From Tethya wilhelma (taxonomy: Eukaryota > Porifera > Demospongiae > Tethyida > Tethyidae), in NCBI GenBank assembly GCA_964030475.1, contig CAXIPT010000002.1:10885475-10949474 (forward strand): DNA of 64,000 nt, written 5' to 3'. Within the stretch, counting starts at the first letter, position 1. Each line of letters begins with the position of its first letter. This document shows, one piece after another, positions 10,861-22,979 of the stretch. The translations under genes and the position numbers were made by a program. Below the pieces are notes generated by a model. That model was not told where the DNA came from and searched no databases. It saw only the letters and a list, made by a program, of their open reading frames with translations.

Positions 10861-12900
10861 ATTTATATATATATATATATATATAGTGCGCAAGATATTG
10901 TTTGATATACTTATAAAAAAAACTTGACAATTTGGAATTTCAAAGATCCTTAACAAGAGCTCAGGCAGATTTGTTGGTCATCGACCGTCATGGTCATGAT
11001 GAGAAGACCAAGAGACAGCAAACGTCCGCTATAATAGCAATTTGTGCACATGCAATTGCTCCAAGTGGAAACAACATTGCCATAAAAGATATATGATTTG
11101 GTGAGAATGAACGATTTGTAGTGCAAAGTTGTCGAATCAGCTAGAGGAACTTATTTGCATTTTCTGTTCGTGAGTTATTGATGCACTAATAATAATATAA
11201 ACTTGAATGATTTATGATGATACAGCTACATATGTTAGTTGACAATAACAGCGGCATTGGAGGACACCAATTACTTAGTAACTAGTTTTTTCCTCTGATT
11301 CCGTGCGCTTGAAGAGCTCTTGGAGAAAAATGCCACCCACACAACATCTGCGAAATTACTTGAAACACTTTAAGAGCTAAAGCCACAGACAACTGTTTTT
11401 AAGAAGAAAGATGGAAAAAGAAAATTTGAAGAACCTGCCAGTGAGCCGACCGTCCAAGGTGGGAGAGGACATGTAACGGCGACCCAGGAAAATTCAAATC
11501 GAGTCTAAAATAGTACAAACCACAAGTCACATGAAATTATTGTGCAGTACTTTCCACTGCTATTTAAAATTGAAGAGAAAAGTTTAACAATTAGTGAACG
11601 GGAGAGGGGGTTGAGTAATTTAAGTTTGTTTTTTATTTGTTGTTTGCTTTCTTTTGATTTGATAATAAGAGAAATTTTCTTGTTGGTGGTTCTTCCACTA
11701 TTGAAGAATCTCCCTATTCATGATGTAAGTAATAGTTATATCATGGCCACGAGGGATGCATGGCATTTATTGCTCTGAATCCCGAGGGCGCGCACACTCT
11801 GTGCCAGCTCAGTTTAGCTTGGGAATGGTAGAATGAACTAATAGCTTCTTTAAATCTCTAAAACCACCGCTCTCTGACCAGGCCTGCTCCCTGACAACGA
11901 AGCAAGCCTCGGTTCAAGCACTCAACCTGGCCCCTCCTCTTTAGTGACCCACCTCTTTGCAGGCATAGTCATGTAGTAAAGCAGCTCCGCCCCAATGTCA
12001 AGCTAAGCCACCAAGAAACTTGAAGAAAGAAGAGACGTTTTGAAACGCCGAATGATCAAGAGTTGGAGGCCTTGTTTAACCGATTATACGCTGAATTCTT
12101 TTGAAGTGATTGACGTCATACGGCGAAATTAAATTTTAAATTTTATAGTAGCTACGCCTTCTTTTTTTTCTTCTAAAGTAAAGATTAGGCAAAGCATTTT
12201 ATATGATGCAGCTAAGCAACAATCAAGCTTACTATACTCCAGGTCTTGTTGCTTAGTGAAGCTTTTGCTGGTAAAAAAAGCCTAACATACAGGAAGGTCA
12301 CATACGCTAGGATATAGCCGCACGTATAAAGCTTTTTTTCCAGCTAGCCAGCAACGCTTACAAAAGGGATGCTATGGCTATATAGCCTAACTATCCCTGC
12401 ACCTACGTAGCAAGTTTCAAGCGTATCCTCTGAAGGGTTGTAGAAAAAATGTCGATCTAAAGTCGCCCATCGTGATCGCGAAGATCGTGACCATTAGTCG
12501 CTCAACGACGAGTAGCGCCATGCCTTACTAGCAGTTCTAAGTCTGACTTGATATTTTAGTAGAGTAGTCCCTTACCTATTCGTATATAAAGTTTAAAGTT
12601 CAGGGCTAATTGCTTAGCTTGCAAAATAGTCGCTAGTGCAGCCCGCGGTTTGAAACACCCACGCGGATGATGCGATTTAGCGTCAACCGCAGGTAATCGG
12701 TGCCAAAAAACATACTATGAACTATTCATTTTTAGCCTCTTGTGCAATCATGCCTGAAGCTGCAATATGGAAAATAATTACTTAGTAACAACATACAAAA
12801 GGGATGCAAGTAATAATTATAATCAATTAATCATTAATTGATATTACAACTCAGATTTTTTCAGATTTTATTGAGAATTAATGTGTTTGTGTTTTCTTCT
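10861..12900. other. No gene recognised; repeat fragments
   Basis: Contains an AT microsatellite at 10864-10884, a hydrophobic exon-like phrase near 11680-11725 (FLLVVLPLLKNLPIHD, related to 13423 and 51266 and followed by a GTAAGT donor), and blocks 12007-12075 and 12725-12900 repeated at 53645-53725 and 53745-53940. Otherwise nothing supportable. Confidence 0.4.
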
Positions 12901-12907
12901 CTCATCA

Positions 12908-13305
12908 AAGGTTGAGGAGCTTGTCTCTTTAAGCTCTATATACTAGTGTTGTTCTGTTGTGATTGCCACATGTGTTCACTTCTGTGGCTGCAGCTCTTCA
13001 CTAGTGACAGTGTTGTCAGAGGTATAGTCCCTGAAGATAGCTAGTAACTAATTCCGCCCCTCCATGGACTGAACACCCTCATGCAGAGGGACAGGAGGCA
13101 GATCACGCCGCAGATGAAGAGAAAGAAGAAGAACAGGAGATAGAGGGAGAAGAAGATGAGAGCTACAATCATGCATGCATGGTTGCAGTTCCCACCATCA
13201 GTTCCCAACATATGATGCATAATCATAATCTGGAAATTTTTAGCCATGCTTGGTATGGGTTTCAGTGGGCGTGTGGAAAGCAATAATTGGCATCATTAAA
13301 AAGCT
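12908..13305 (+). pseudogene. Acidic-set exons, copy 2 (decayed)
   Basis: The LSKVEEL exon has lost its upstream acceptor (the usual cagttgtc is deleted) and donor. The acidic exon (about 13085-13166) is longer than in other copies (GQEADHAADEEKEEEQEIEG). The terminal phrase after the acceptor at about 13265 reads GVWKAIIGIIKK. Loss of splice sites suggests this copy is broken, though the acidic exon remains open. Confidence 0.45.
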
Positions 13306-13422
13306 GGATAGGCAGCAGCAATGAAGAATAAGTATAAGTAGCTATCCAGCTTCAGAAGTGGCTATCCAGGTTACACAATGTTGGATAGTTTTTCTTTTGT
13401 TTATTACATTGTATTATTGCAG

Positions 13423-13568
13423 AATTTCTATTGGGAGTAGTACTTCCTATACTGGAGAGCATTCCAAGACAAGATGTCAACAGAGATTCGTCAACACCCC
13501 AAGTAGCACAATTAAGAAAAATAAAAATTAGATCCTGGAAATCAGATGCTACAATTCACAGAGAGTAA
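13423..13568 (+). pseudogene. Fused copy: hydrophobic exon plus modules C and D start, intron missing
   Basis: After an acceptor-like polypyrimidine AG the frame reads FLLGVVLPILESIPRQD, then STPQVAQLRKIKIRSWKSD, then ATIHRE and TAA. Elsewhere KIKIQSWKT and AMIHKEY are separated by an intron of about 55-65 bp; here the junction is seamless. It indicates the exon order hydrophobic segment, C, D, and looks like an intron-less (possibly retroposed) fragment. Confidence 0.5.
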
Positions 13569-15027
13569 TGAACAAATACAGGATGGCATTATTTGGAGTC
13601 TAATTGTGTGCAATTGAATGCAGTTAATGGAGGGAGGCCCCACTTGATATGAACATCACACAATTTGCAACATAATTTTTTTACAGTATACACACAATTT
13701 GAAAGTGAATGCGAAGGTAATCATTGCCCTAGCAAAAATGACTACGTTGCGCTGAAAATTGGGCTAGGATTTTAACCAGATATTACAGCCAGCCAGCTTG
13801 GGCCCAGCTAGTAAGCACCTCCATACTCACAATTAATTCTAACAAAATCAAAGACAAGTGTGAGTTGATCTGACGCTGTGGTTGCTTGTTTGAATGACTG
13901 TAAGTTGAAACGTTGGTTACCAGTTTCATGTGCAGCAAATGTTTGACATGAAAACACATCTAAAATGGACCATCCTAAGCTCATTTCTCCCTGTGCAATC
14001 GGGAAGTTCTATGAAATTCTTGAAACCAAACTGTACGTGAGCACAATTGACAATTAGTTTGATCAACTTCCATCTTTTATATAATCTGAGACACATCAGT
14101 CTCAGTTGATCATGTACGTGCTTATCTGCCGGTCATTGTATTACCATAATGTATATGGCACATGTTTACATTTATACGATACTGTAACTAACAACAGTAA
14201 TATTTTTTAACAAAGTATGTTGCATTGATGATGATCGCCAACCAAACTGTCATGATGGCTTTAACAAATTTAGAAGAATTTAAAATTCAGAACTCTTCTA
14301 GAAGATCTACGGTATGCAATACGATGTAAGTAGTTTTGATGAAAAACGCGCGTGTAATACGTAATCAGATCTGCAGATCAGCTATATATAATAGCAGCAC
14401 TGACATGTGTGACAGATTTAAAGTCACTGATATCGTTAAAACGGTAATATGTTTTCTTGTAGCAAGGGACAAAGCTAATTTACATGAATATATATGTTAT
14501 TGCTGCAAAGAGAAGTACATCATGAGCTCCTGTTCCAATTAGGAAGGGTCTTTTGAGGCCTAAGGTGAAGGGGAGGGAGGGAGAAACACATGCATGTGGG
14601 CTGTACACCCACTGGTTGAAAGAGAAGAGGTCACCATCACGAAAGTTGTGAAGGAGGGTCAGTGCATGGAGAGGAGACCTTGGGATGCCGGAAGGGAGTT
14701 GGTTAATTATCTCACTTGAATGTGTATACGCACTTTAATTCAGGATGGTTTTGTATTAGCTTGTATGCATGATACTGCTGCAAAGAAAAGTCAAGATATT
14801 CAGGCACACCATCAAGCTAATCCCAAGGTGGAACCCTTGACAACCCCCGCTACAACACCAAGAGCCTCTGAAAGAGGACAAGTGACGTCACCTGTAACGT
14901 AGAAGGGTGCATGTGGGGAGTAACCATTGTACTGAAGAAAATTCATTTTCACTCTGAATCTTGAAGAGCTGAGACCTGTCAGAGGTCAAGGGTAGTTGTG
15001 AGTAACTATATTAACATTACTTCTCAG
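13569..15027. other. No gene recognised
   Basis: Holds a repeated phrase at 13980-14060 (KFYEILETKLYVSTID on the plus strand, again near 32945-33000 as KFYGILEAKPYMIAIN), suggesting one more exon of the local family. The rest is unassigned. Confidence 0.35.
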
Positions 15028-15377
15028 ATGTGAAGTGCCAATTCTCACACAAGAACCAATTAAAGACAACATGTGATGATAGAGGAGATCCTCTGTAATT
15101 GAGGCCTCACGACACTTAGCTCCCCCAATGTTGTCGGAGAACAGCGGTGAGTCTCATCACAGGAGGACGAGACCCCTTGGTAGGTATAGCATGCTTTATA
15201 TTGTTTGTATAGTAGTCAGATTGACTGATCATGACTTACATACGTTATATGCAGCAAAAAAAAAGAGAATCTGGTGGTGTTCCATCAACACAACTATTTA
15301 TCACTGTGTGTCAACAGGGAGGGGTACCCACGGCCCCCAACGCCGTCCTCTTTTGCGATCAACTTTCCTGACGAGAG
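15028..15377 (+). pseudogene. Proline-rich/basic exon pair, broken copy
   Basis: 15028 onward matches the start of the open exon at 29074 (CEVPILTQEP) but carries in-frame stops within 40 bases and lacks the Pro-rich end. 15318-15377 is a basic exon with clean acceptor and donor (RGTHGPQRRPLLRSTFLTRG), matched by 55474-55542 and 58539-58617 (RGTHGDRHHHRSTQSLQ). Confidence 0.4.
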
Positions 15378-15725
15378 GTAGGTTGCCCTTGCTATATTGT
15401 CTTTCATCTTATTGAGTATCTCTTACTATTGTATTAATAACAACAACTGATCCACCCTGACAGCTACACTATTGAAATTACTGATCTTGATTTTCCCTCT
15501 TTAACATTACTGATCATCCTCACACATGCACCATTGGATGCCAACAGTGTAGGCTACAGCCCGGCGAAGCTCGAGGTGTGTTTCAGAGAGCCCAATCACT
15601 TCAGATCCATTGAGGTATATTGTGTTACTAAAATAAAGTAAAAAATATGTGAGAACTAGAGGGGCCTATCCAACTTGTGGAAATTGCCTGAAAAGATCCA
15701 AAAATTAGTAGACAAATCATAAACC

Positions 15726-15868
15726 TGTAACGTGGTCCATGGTACTCAAAGACTTATTATTGCATTCTTTTTAGGTTACATCACATGACATACAGACAAT
15801 TACTAACAGTAGTTCAAAGTTCACATTACAGTTCAATACATTACAACAGTACATTATGGTTCATTACA
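15726..15868 (-). repeat. LTR (3' LTR of minus-strand element)
   Basis: 143 bp, TG...CA ends. It matches 21522-21664 and 28351-28493 with few differences. Left flank is AACC, the same four bases that follow the LTR at 28493. Confidence 0.9.
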
Positions 15869-15883
15869 TTCTCCCTCCTTTTA
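15869..15883 (-). other. Polypurine tract
   Basis: Read on the minus strand, AAAAGGAGGGAGAA lies directly before the 3' LTR, the standard site for plus-strand DNA priming. Confidence 0.8.
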
Positions 15884-15902
15884 AAGATAGTTCGTCCTCG
15901 AA

Positions 15903-18674
15903 CTAGACATCTACTAGATTACCATAAAAGTTGGGTGGCTTACGCTGCCTCTTTGGCCTCGAACCACAACTCTCCGACATTTCAGAAGAGGGTAGTTGAG
16001 TGACTGATTCTTCACTTGGGTCTTTCCCTTCATCAAAGCTTTCATCTTGGCCATCTTGATTATCTGAGGGAGTAACATCTGTGTCTGATGATCCAACACT
16101 GTTCATAAGATTGTCAACCCAACGAGGGGGGCGTCCAGGACCACTTCGCTTGCCACCATACCAGTAACTTCCAGCTGGAAATTGGGGTGGGCACTTTGAA
16201 ACATGACTTGCATGTACACAAATAGTTCCATCTTCTGGCTTGTAGACTTTGACTGCAGTGACTCCAGTGTCAGTCAGGGCAGTGATTCTATATGGGCCAT
16301 ACCAAGGCTTCGATAGCTTGCGATCTTTCCCAGTTTCTTCTGCCGGAAAACGGATCAAAATCCATTCACCAATCCTATGATCAAGGGGTCTACAACGTTT
16401 ATCATAGTACTTCTTGTACTTCTTCTGAGCCTTACACATTTCAGTGACAGCTGACTTCCTAGCAAGAGAAAGGCTAGTGACGACTTCTTCACGGTAGTCG
16501 CTGATGTCAATCGGCTCTACTGGTGTCTCTGGATACAGAGCAGCATCTGTTGGAGATCTGAGGTCAACACCAAAAAGTAAGTAAGAAGGCTTCTCTCCAG
16601 TGCTGGAATGAGGCACATTCCTGTAAGCCCATAAAACAGCAGGCAAATGCAAATCCCACTGCCTTCCAAATTTAACAGCATGTTTTCTCAGGAGAGACTT
16701 CAAGGTACGATTGAATCTTTCTGTCAAGCCATCACATTGAGGATGGTAGGCTGTCGTGTTCAACTTCTTTATTCCCAATAATGAACAAATATCTTGCATC
16801 AAGTAGGAAAGCAGGTTGGTACCTCGATCCGACAAGAGGGCTTCAGGTACTCCAAACATTGGCACAACCTCATTGACTAGAATCTTTACAATCCTAGAAG
16901 CTTTTTGGTCAGGCATAGCATACACCAGGGGCCACTTAGAGAGAAAATCTTGTAAAACAAGCACATATCGATTTCCTAATTCAGTCTTAGGTAACTTCAT
17001 AACATCAATACCAAAGATTTGGAATGGACGAGACACTGAGATGGGTTGCAAAGGGGGTTTACTTGGCCTCCCTCCCCCAGCCACAAATGAACAGTCAGGG
17101 CAATTCTTGGAATGCTCTCTACAATCATTATACATTCCCTTCCACCACCACTTACGTTTCAGAGCCTTGAAGAGACGGTCTCCAGAGAAATGTGCTCCAA
17201 ATGGACCACCATGGTTGTTCTCCATCACTCTCTTCTGAAGATGCTTCGGAACTGCTGCCCTCGGCTGGCTCTTAGGGTGTGGATCCATGAAATACAAGAT
17301 TCCATCGGTTAAGACAAATAGTTGAGCAGAAGCAACTACATTACGAGCTTGCTGGTCATCAGTAGGTAATCTCTCAGATTGCAAATAGTCTCGAATCAGA
17401 CACAAGTCAGAATCTCGTAGTTGCTCCTCTTTCAAATCCAGTCCGCTCACACAAGACGGTTGAGTCTGTACTTCAGTCAATAGTGTCTCAATATCAACAT
17501 CAACAGGGGTTGACATCACTTGAACTTCTGATTCAGCAACTCCTACTTCAGGAGCAGGTTGGTGGGGATGTCTGGATAGTGCATCCGCACAGGTGTTCTC
17601 TTTTCCAGCACGATAGAGGATTTCCACTTCCTTCATTCCACCATTGAAAACTCGAGACCACCATCTTGCATGTTTCCCAGCAGCATGTGGATCCAGCAAG
17701 ACACTCTTAACTGCACTGTGATCTGTATAGATGGTAACACTTAAACCATACAAGTAAGCTCTAAAGTGGGTGACGGCCCAGACAACAGCTAGAGTCTCCA
17801 ACTCAGTAATAGCGTAGTTGCGTTCTCCAGGTGACAGCGCTCTACTGGCAAAGGCCACAGGATGTAGCTTCCCGTCATCTTGTTTCTGAGATAGCACAGC
17901 TCCAAGACCACTGATGCTTGCATCTGTCTCCAAATAGAACCTCTCTGCAAAGTTTGGGTAGGCAAGTGTTGGTGCTTGGGTGAGAGACTCTTTGAGGGTA
18001 ACAAACGACTTCTCACATTTGTCCGACCAATGAAACTCAGCATCCTTGCGAGTTAACGCATGTAGGGGCTGTGCAATTGTTGCAAATGACTGAATAAAAC
18101 GACGATAGTACGACGCCAGTCCTAGAAATCTTCGTACACCTGTAACATCTGTTGGCTTCGGAAACTCTTTCACGGCTTCAACATGTCGCTGACTAGTTTT
18201 GAGTCCGTCACATGTGATTAAGTATCCCAGGTACTCAACTTCTTGACAAAATAACTTGCATTTAACAGGCTTTAACTTCAGATTGACTTCTTGCAGCCTC
18301 TTGAACACCAGCTCCAAATGGCGGATGTGATCCTCCAAGGTCTTAGAAAAGATCATAATGTCATCGATATATACTGACACAAAAGGGTCTCCTTCAGTGG
18401 GGTTCAAACCAGTAAGCACTTGCTGCATTAGCCTTTGGAAAGCTGCAGGGGCATTCTTAAGTCCAAACGGCATGACGCAAAACTCGTGTAACCCTTCGTG
18501 CGTTACAAATGCAGTCTTCTCCTGGGAGTCACGGTGCATGGCTATCTGCCAGTATCCACTAGAAAGATCTAGAGTTGAGAAATACTGGGCTGAGCCTAAC
18601 TGATCGAGGAGATCATTGATCCGTGGCAATGGGAATGTGTCGGTCTTAGTGACTGAGTTGAGCTGTCTGTAGTC
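15903..18674 (-). CDS. Gypsy pol: RT, RNase H and integrase
   Basis: The open frame runs from VDYRQLN-like sequence (its first residues DYRQLNSVTKTDTFPLPRI end at 18674) to a stop at 15903, about 920 residues. Seen in order: RT palm (LDLSSGYWQI, FGLKNAPAAFQRLM, the catalytic YIDDIMIF), RNase H (ETDASISGLGAVLSQ, YAITELETLAVVWAV, YTDHSAVKSV), integrase HHCC zinc finger (HGG...H...CPDC), integrase core with D, D and E (FGIDVMKLP, LSDRGTNLLS, TERFNRTLKSLLRKH), and a GPY/F-type module (KPWYGPYRI). It copies element RNA to DNA and inserts it. The frame is undamaged over its length, so the insertion is young, but the N-terminal part of RT is missing at 18675. Confidence 0.92.
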   Translation of the reverse strand, partial: DYRQLNSVTKTDTFPLPRINDLLDQLGSAQYFSTLDLSSGYWQIAMHRDSQEKTAFVTHEGLHEFCVMPFGLKNAPAAFQRLMQQVLTGLNPTEGDPFVSVYIDDIMIFSKTLEDHIRHLELVFKRLQEVNLKLKPVKCKLFCQEVEYLGYLITCDGLKTSQRHVEAVKEFPKPTDVTGVRRFLGLASYYRRFIQSFATIAQPLHALTRKDAEFHWSDKCEKSFVTLKESLTQAPTLAYPNFAERFYLETDASISGLGAVLSQKQDDGKLHPVAFASRALSPGERNYAITELETLAVVWAVTHFRAYLYGLSVTIYTDHSAVKSVLLDPHAAGKHARWWSRVFNGGMKEVEILYRAGKENTCADALSRHPHQPAPEVGVAESEVQVMSTPVDVDIETLLTEVQTQPSCVSGLDLKEEQLRDSDLCLIRDYLQSERLPTDDQQARNVVASAQLFVLTDGILYFMDPHPKSQPRAAVPKHLQKRVMENNHGGPFGAHFSGDRLFKALKRKWWWKGMYNDCREHSKNCPDCSFVAGGGRPSKPPLQPISVSRPFQIFGIDVMKLPKTELGNRYVLVLQDFLSKWPLVYAMPDQKASRIVKILVNEVVPMFGVPEALLSDRGTNLLSYLMQDICSLLGIKKLNTTAYHPQCDGLTERFNRTLKSLLRKHAVKFGRQWDLHLPAVLWAYRNVPHSSTGEKPSYLLFGVDLRSPTDAALYPETPVEPIDISDYREEVVTSLSLARKSAVTEMCKAQKKYKKYYDKRCRPLDHRIGEWILIRFPAEETGKDRKLSKPWYGPYRITALTDTGVTAVKVYKPEDGTICVHASHVSKCPPQFPAGSYWYGGKRSGPGRPPRWVDNLMNSVGSSDTDVTPSDNQDGQDESFDEGKDPSEESVTQLPSSEMSESCGSRPKRQRKPPNFYGNLVDV

Positions 18675-18755
18675 AGAGCTCGCGATAACGTTCGGTAACC
18701 GGACAATTTACGGACAAATTTTAGTAGTATACGGACAAAATTTTGTTTGTGCAGN
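18675..18755. other. Foreign 80-bp patch and N inside RT
   Basis: Coding similarity to Gypsy RT stops at 18674 (DYRQL) and resumes at 18756 (minus strand LKKMEDAGV). The intervening bases carry ACGGACAAATTTTAG and ACGGACAAAATTTTG repeats unrelated to RT and end in N. The gap is about the length the missing RT segment would have, so it may be mis-joined filler at a contig end. Confidence 0.7.
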
Positions 18756-19750
18756 GACACCAGCATCTTCCATCTTCTTAAGTTGACTGGACACTTCCTC
18801 TCTCACTGCAAATGGCATTCGACGAGGTCTCTGCTTACACGGTGTCGCATCTCCAGTATCGATTTCAAACTGTACGAGATCAGTCTGTCCTCGTTCACTC
18901 TCTGACAAAGAGAAACAGGTGTGATACTCTCGAACCAGAATGTCCAACTGTTGTTGAGCCTCTTGAGGTAGATCATGATCACCAAACAGGATCTCACGCA
19001 GCTTCTGTTGGCGTTCCTCCAGAGATGTGGGAACTTGAGCTTGTACATGGCTCACTTGAACCACATCCTCTTCAGTTAGGGGAATCTGACGATTCTGGAC
19101 GATATCCACTTCTTCTATATTACCCAGTTCTGTACCTCCTTCGACTGAGCAAGTAAATCCGGAATGGTTGCTGAGGGTAACACTAGCAACTCCCTCACAG
19201 AAATTAGCTAGGGTAGGTGAAAGACGTACTCCCTGAGTATCTTGCAGCAACGGATCAGGTTCAACCATTAACTGCCCATCGGCGATGGATGTACACACTT
19301 GAACTTGAACAGCACTTCTAGGGGGTACTTTCACTGTTTTGAGCAATCGCACATTGACTCTAGGAACTTGAACTGATGCACCATCTGGCTGATCAACAGC
19401 GCTATGGACATCTGGGTGGTATGTCACTATACCAAGCTGCCTGCAGACTCCTTCTCCAAGCAGAAGTTGTTCAGCAGCATCCATCTTAACATATACGACA
19501 GTGTTCATTGTCTTCTCACCAAATGACAACTCAAGGTTGATACGTCCATCTAGACGAAAGCTGTGTTGATCGTACGTCCTCGGTAATTTATCTGGAGATT
19601 TGAACTCCTTCTTTTTAAGTCTGTTGACGGAAGCCACCTTGCGGAAGAGGTCTCCTCCCATGATTGTGATTTCGGCTCCCGTATCCACAACACCTTCAGC
19701 TGGGACTCCTTGCACCGTCATCCAAGTCTGAGTAGAGTAACTCTCTTGGG
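18756..19750 (-). pseudogene. Gypsy protease and N-terminal RT part, copy 1
   Basis: Aspartic protease with the active-site string GVVDTGAEITIMGG near the N-terminus, followed by a linker and the start of RT (TPCKQRPRRMPFAVREEVSSQ, then LKKMEDAGV). The frame upstream is broken: compared with the copy at 26400-26520, 62 bp are deleted between TGCACC and GTCATCC near 19720, which shifts the protease out of the gag frame. Confidence 0.85.
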
Positions 19751-21278
19751 TCAACTTGTTGAGGTTGAGAAGGTTCCCTTTCAGTCACTTGTACTGCACC
19801 TACAGGGACTTTACCACTACCTCTGCTCTCAGTCTTAGCTTGTTTACAGTCACGTTGGTAATGACCAGTCGCACCACATTTGAAACATTTGTCTGACTTA
19901 GGATTCCCTTTAGGGGTACTGGTTTTCGTGTTGTTGCTTATACCTTCCTTCTCCTTAGAGCTGAAGCCTTTTGCTGAAGTACGCTGATTGGAGCTAGAAC
20001 TCGAGGTAGTTTGACGTTGTCTGTACTGTTGTCTCTTTCTCAGTTCGGCGAGCCGCTTTTCTTCATTCTTTGCAGTCATACACAACTCACTGTAGGACAG
20101 AGAGCACCAGAAACACTTGGGCTCCTCATTAGCTCCTGCCTCAAACCTTCTTGCATCTGAGTAAACAGGAAGATACTCCTTGACTCTGGGTTAAGCTTGT
20201 CAGACCCATGAGCAACTATAAATGCTCTCTCAAGACGTCTAAGGTATGTACTAACACTTTCACCTTCTTCCTGCACAGTGTGGCGGAAGTCCTGGGCAGC
20301 CATAACTCGGCTACCTGGACCAAGGGCCTCTTTCAGCCATGCCACTGCTTTACTAAAAGTACTTCGGTCCTCCTCTGAAACCAAGTTCCACTCTTGCAGG
20401 GCTTTACCCCGCAAATGGCCTGCCAATTGGATGCGTTTTTCCTCTTCACTCCATCCATTCCAATTGGAGGCACGCTCCAATGAGGGTAGCCAATCCTCAA
20501 AATTACATTCTTCACTTTCTCCAGAGAAGGGGTCAACCGGGGGAGCTCTGCCAGTACACTTGCTACGAGGAGAACTGTCAGTTGGGACATGGGCTCTAGG
20601 AATGTGTGAGGAGACCGTACTAGTATCACCAGGTATGAAAACTGGGGCAGCTGGATCAAGTGGCGGTCTGGAAGGAGCTAACTCAGACAAACGAGCCTGC
20701 AGTTCGGCAATCACTGCATCCTTGGACGTCAGCTCTTCATCATATGCAACTAACTGCTCGCAGTTCATTCTCCATACATCTTTAAACTTCTGTTTCTCCT
20801 TGGCTAAACTTTCTTCCAATTCTGTTACCCTTCCTTCAGCTGCTTCTAGGTCAGCCTCCAAGGTTGCAATCTGTGCATGCCCTGCACTCACTTCTTCTCT
20901 CAACCTAGTTATCTCTGCAGTTGTCTCCTCATCTTCTCCTGACTCGGGATCCTGGTGTTCACCTTCCGCACCCAATTCACCTCTGACCTCCAAAGGTTGG
21001 TAAGGGTCGGCTTCAACAAAAACGTCACCTTCATACATTAGCTGAAGTTTGTGCACGTGTCCTTCCGACTCGAGTACAACAAGTTGCACATTGGTTGGCT
21101 CTTTCCCCATTTCCCACAGCTTCCCTGTCACTACTATCTCCAACTGTTCCATAGAACTGGTGGTTGGGACTTCTAGGGCACTTGCTAGCGACTGGAGGTG
21201 GCCCTTCGTGAGCCTCCTCGAATTCAGGGGTAGAACCTTGCCACGTAGCTCCACTGCTTCCGTTGTGGACTCGGCCAT
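19751..21278 (-). pseudogene. Gypsy gag, copy 1, frameshifted
   Basis: The frame starts at 21278 (MAESTTEAVELRGK), has a long acidic/coiled region (repeated heptads around residues 120-200) and a capsid-like part (FEDWLPSLERASNW, LAGHLRGKALQEWN). Two extra bases near 20100 (GACAGAGAGCACC against GACAGAGCACC in copy 2) end it after 400 residues; the rest, with the zinc knuckle CFKCGATGHYQRDC and Ser-rich stretch, continues in another frame (19751-20085). Gag packages the element RNA. Confidence 0.88.
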
Positions 21279-21502
21279 CTTTCTGAACTGTACTGAAGCT
21301 AACTACTAACTTTAGTCACTCACTCTATCCTCTGAAGTATTTACTCACAGGCCCTCTAGTCTCTTGTGACCGGACCGTTTCCTCCAGGGATCTATACTGA
21401 CTATTCTAGCTAGCTCCTGTCACTTCGATGTCGAAAGAACAGTGCTACTAATCTCTAGACCAACTAGTGACACTCTTTAACAGTCTTTGGACTTAGATTC
21501 AT

Positions 21503-21664
21503 GTCTCGGCAGGACCTCCATTGTGATGTGGTCCATGGTACTCAAAGACTTATTATTGCATTCCTTTCGAGTTACATCACATGACATACAGACAATCACT
21601 AACAGTAGTTCAAAGTTCACATTACAGTTCAATACATTACAACAGTACATTATGGTTCATTACA
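21503..21664 (-). repeat. LTR (5' LTR) and primer-binding site of copy 1
   Basis: LTR 21522-21664. On the minus strand it is followed, one base later, by TGGAGGTCC (21520 downward), beginning with the TGG expected of a site pairing with a tRNA CCA end. The tRNA species is not identified. The right flank TAAT does not match the left flank of 15726. Confidence 0.8.
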
Positions 21665-21699
21665 TAATGGTAACCAATAAATTTGATCGAATTCCACAG

Positions 21700-22417
<718 letters not shown>

Positions 22418-22979
22418 TCCATGTTTGGTGTGATCGATAGTTAGGGTTGAGGGAATTTTTTAAAGACAACTTTTAATTGTGAAAAAATGTATTATTGTTT
22501 GTTTTATATAGCTCATAATAATATTATTATGATGGAATGTATTGTTTGGATACTACAATAATGAAAGCACCAAAGGTGCCTACCCTTCGGCAATCTAGTA
22601 GAATGCTTGTACACTTTAGCTTTACCATTTGGCTGAAAGACTCTGAGCCAATGCAGTCTACATGCCGCACTGTGCAGTGTACTAAACTGTTGTTCTTGCT
22701 GTAGTCTATTGAGCCAACTCCCTTTTTCTTGCTCATGTTTAATTGCCACGAATATTTTACACAAATTTTATGTTGGCTTTTCACACAAATCAGCATTGAC
22801 AAGATTTTCTACAATTTGTAATTTTAATTCCAATAATTGTGTAATATGATGCCACTTGCCATGCTCATGTTTTTGGCTTCTAGTGTAAACATTAATGTGC
22901 TTTATTTGGAAAATATGCTAATGCTTTAATTCACTTTCTTCTTTATAATAATATTCATCACATTCTCATATCTTAACTG
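22418..22979. other. No gene recognised
   Basis: AT-rich spacer between the converging gene fragment and receptor gene; presumably holds both 3' UTRs. Confidence 0.4.

Larger units (their letters stand above)
15726..21664 (-). mobile_element. Gypsy-type LTR retrotransposon, copy 1 (interrupted)
   Basis: The minus strand carries, 5' to 3': LTR (21522-21664), primer-binding site, gag with CCHC zinc knuckle, protease, reverse transcriptase, RNase H, integrase, polypurine tract and LTR (15726-15868). Domain order RT-RNase H-integrase places it in Gypsy/Metaviridae. Damage seen: two extra bases in gag near 20100, a 62-bp deletion between knuckle and protease near 19715, and a foreign 80-bp patch plus N at 18675-18755 within RT. 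The flanks do not match (AACC on the left, TAAT on the right), so the two halves may come from different insertions. Confidence 0.85.

Noticed and set aside
16816..17238. Plus-strand frame opposite integrase
   Set aside because: Antisense shadow of the pol frame, which shows catalytic motifs.
20278..21003. Plus-strand 241-codon frame opposite gag (and a similar one at 27360-27803)
   Set aside because: It lies antisense to a clear gag frame; it is a shadow of that coding sequence.
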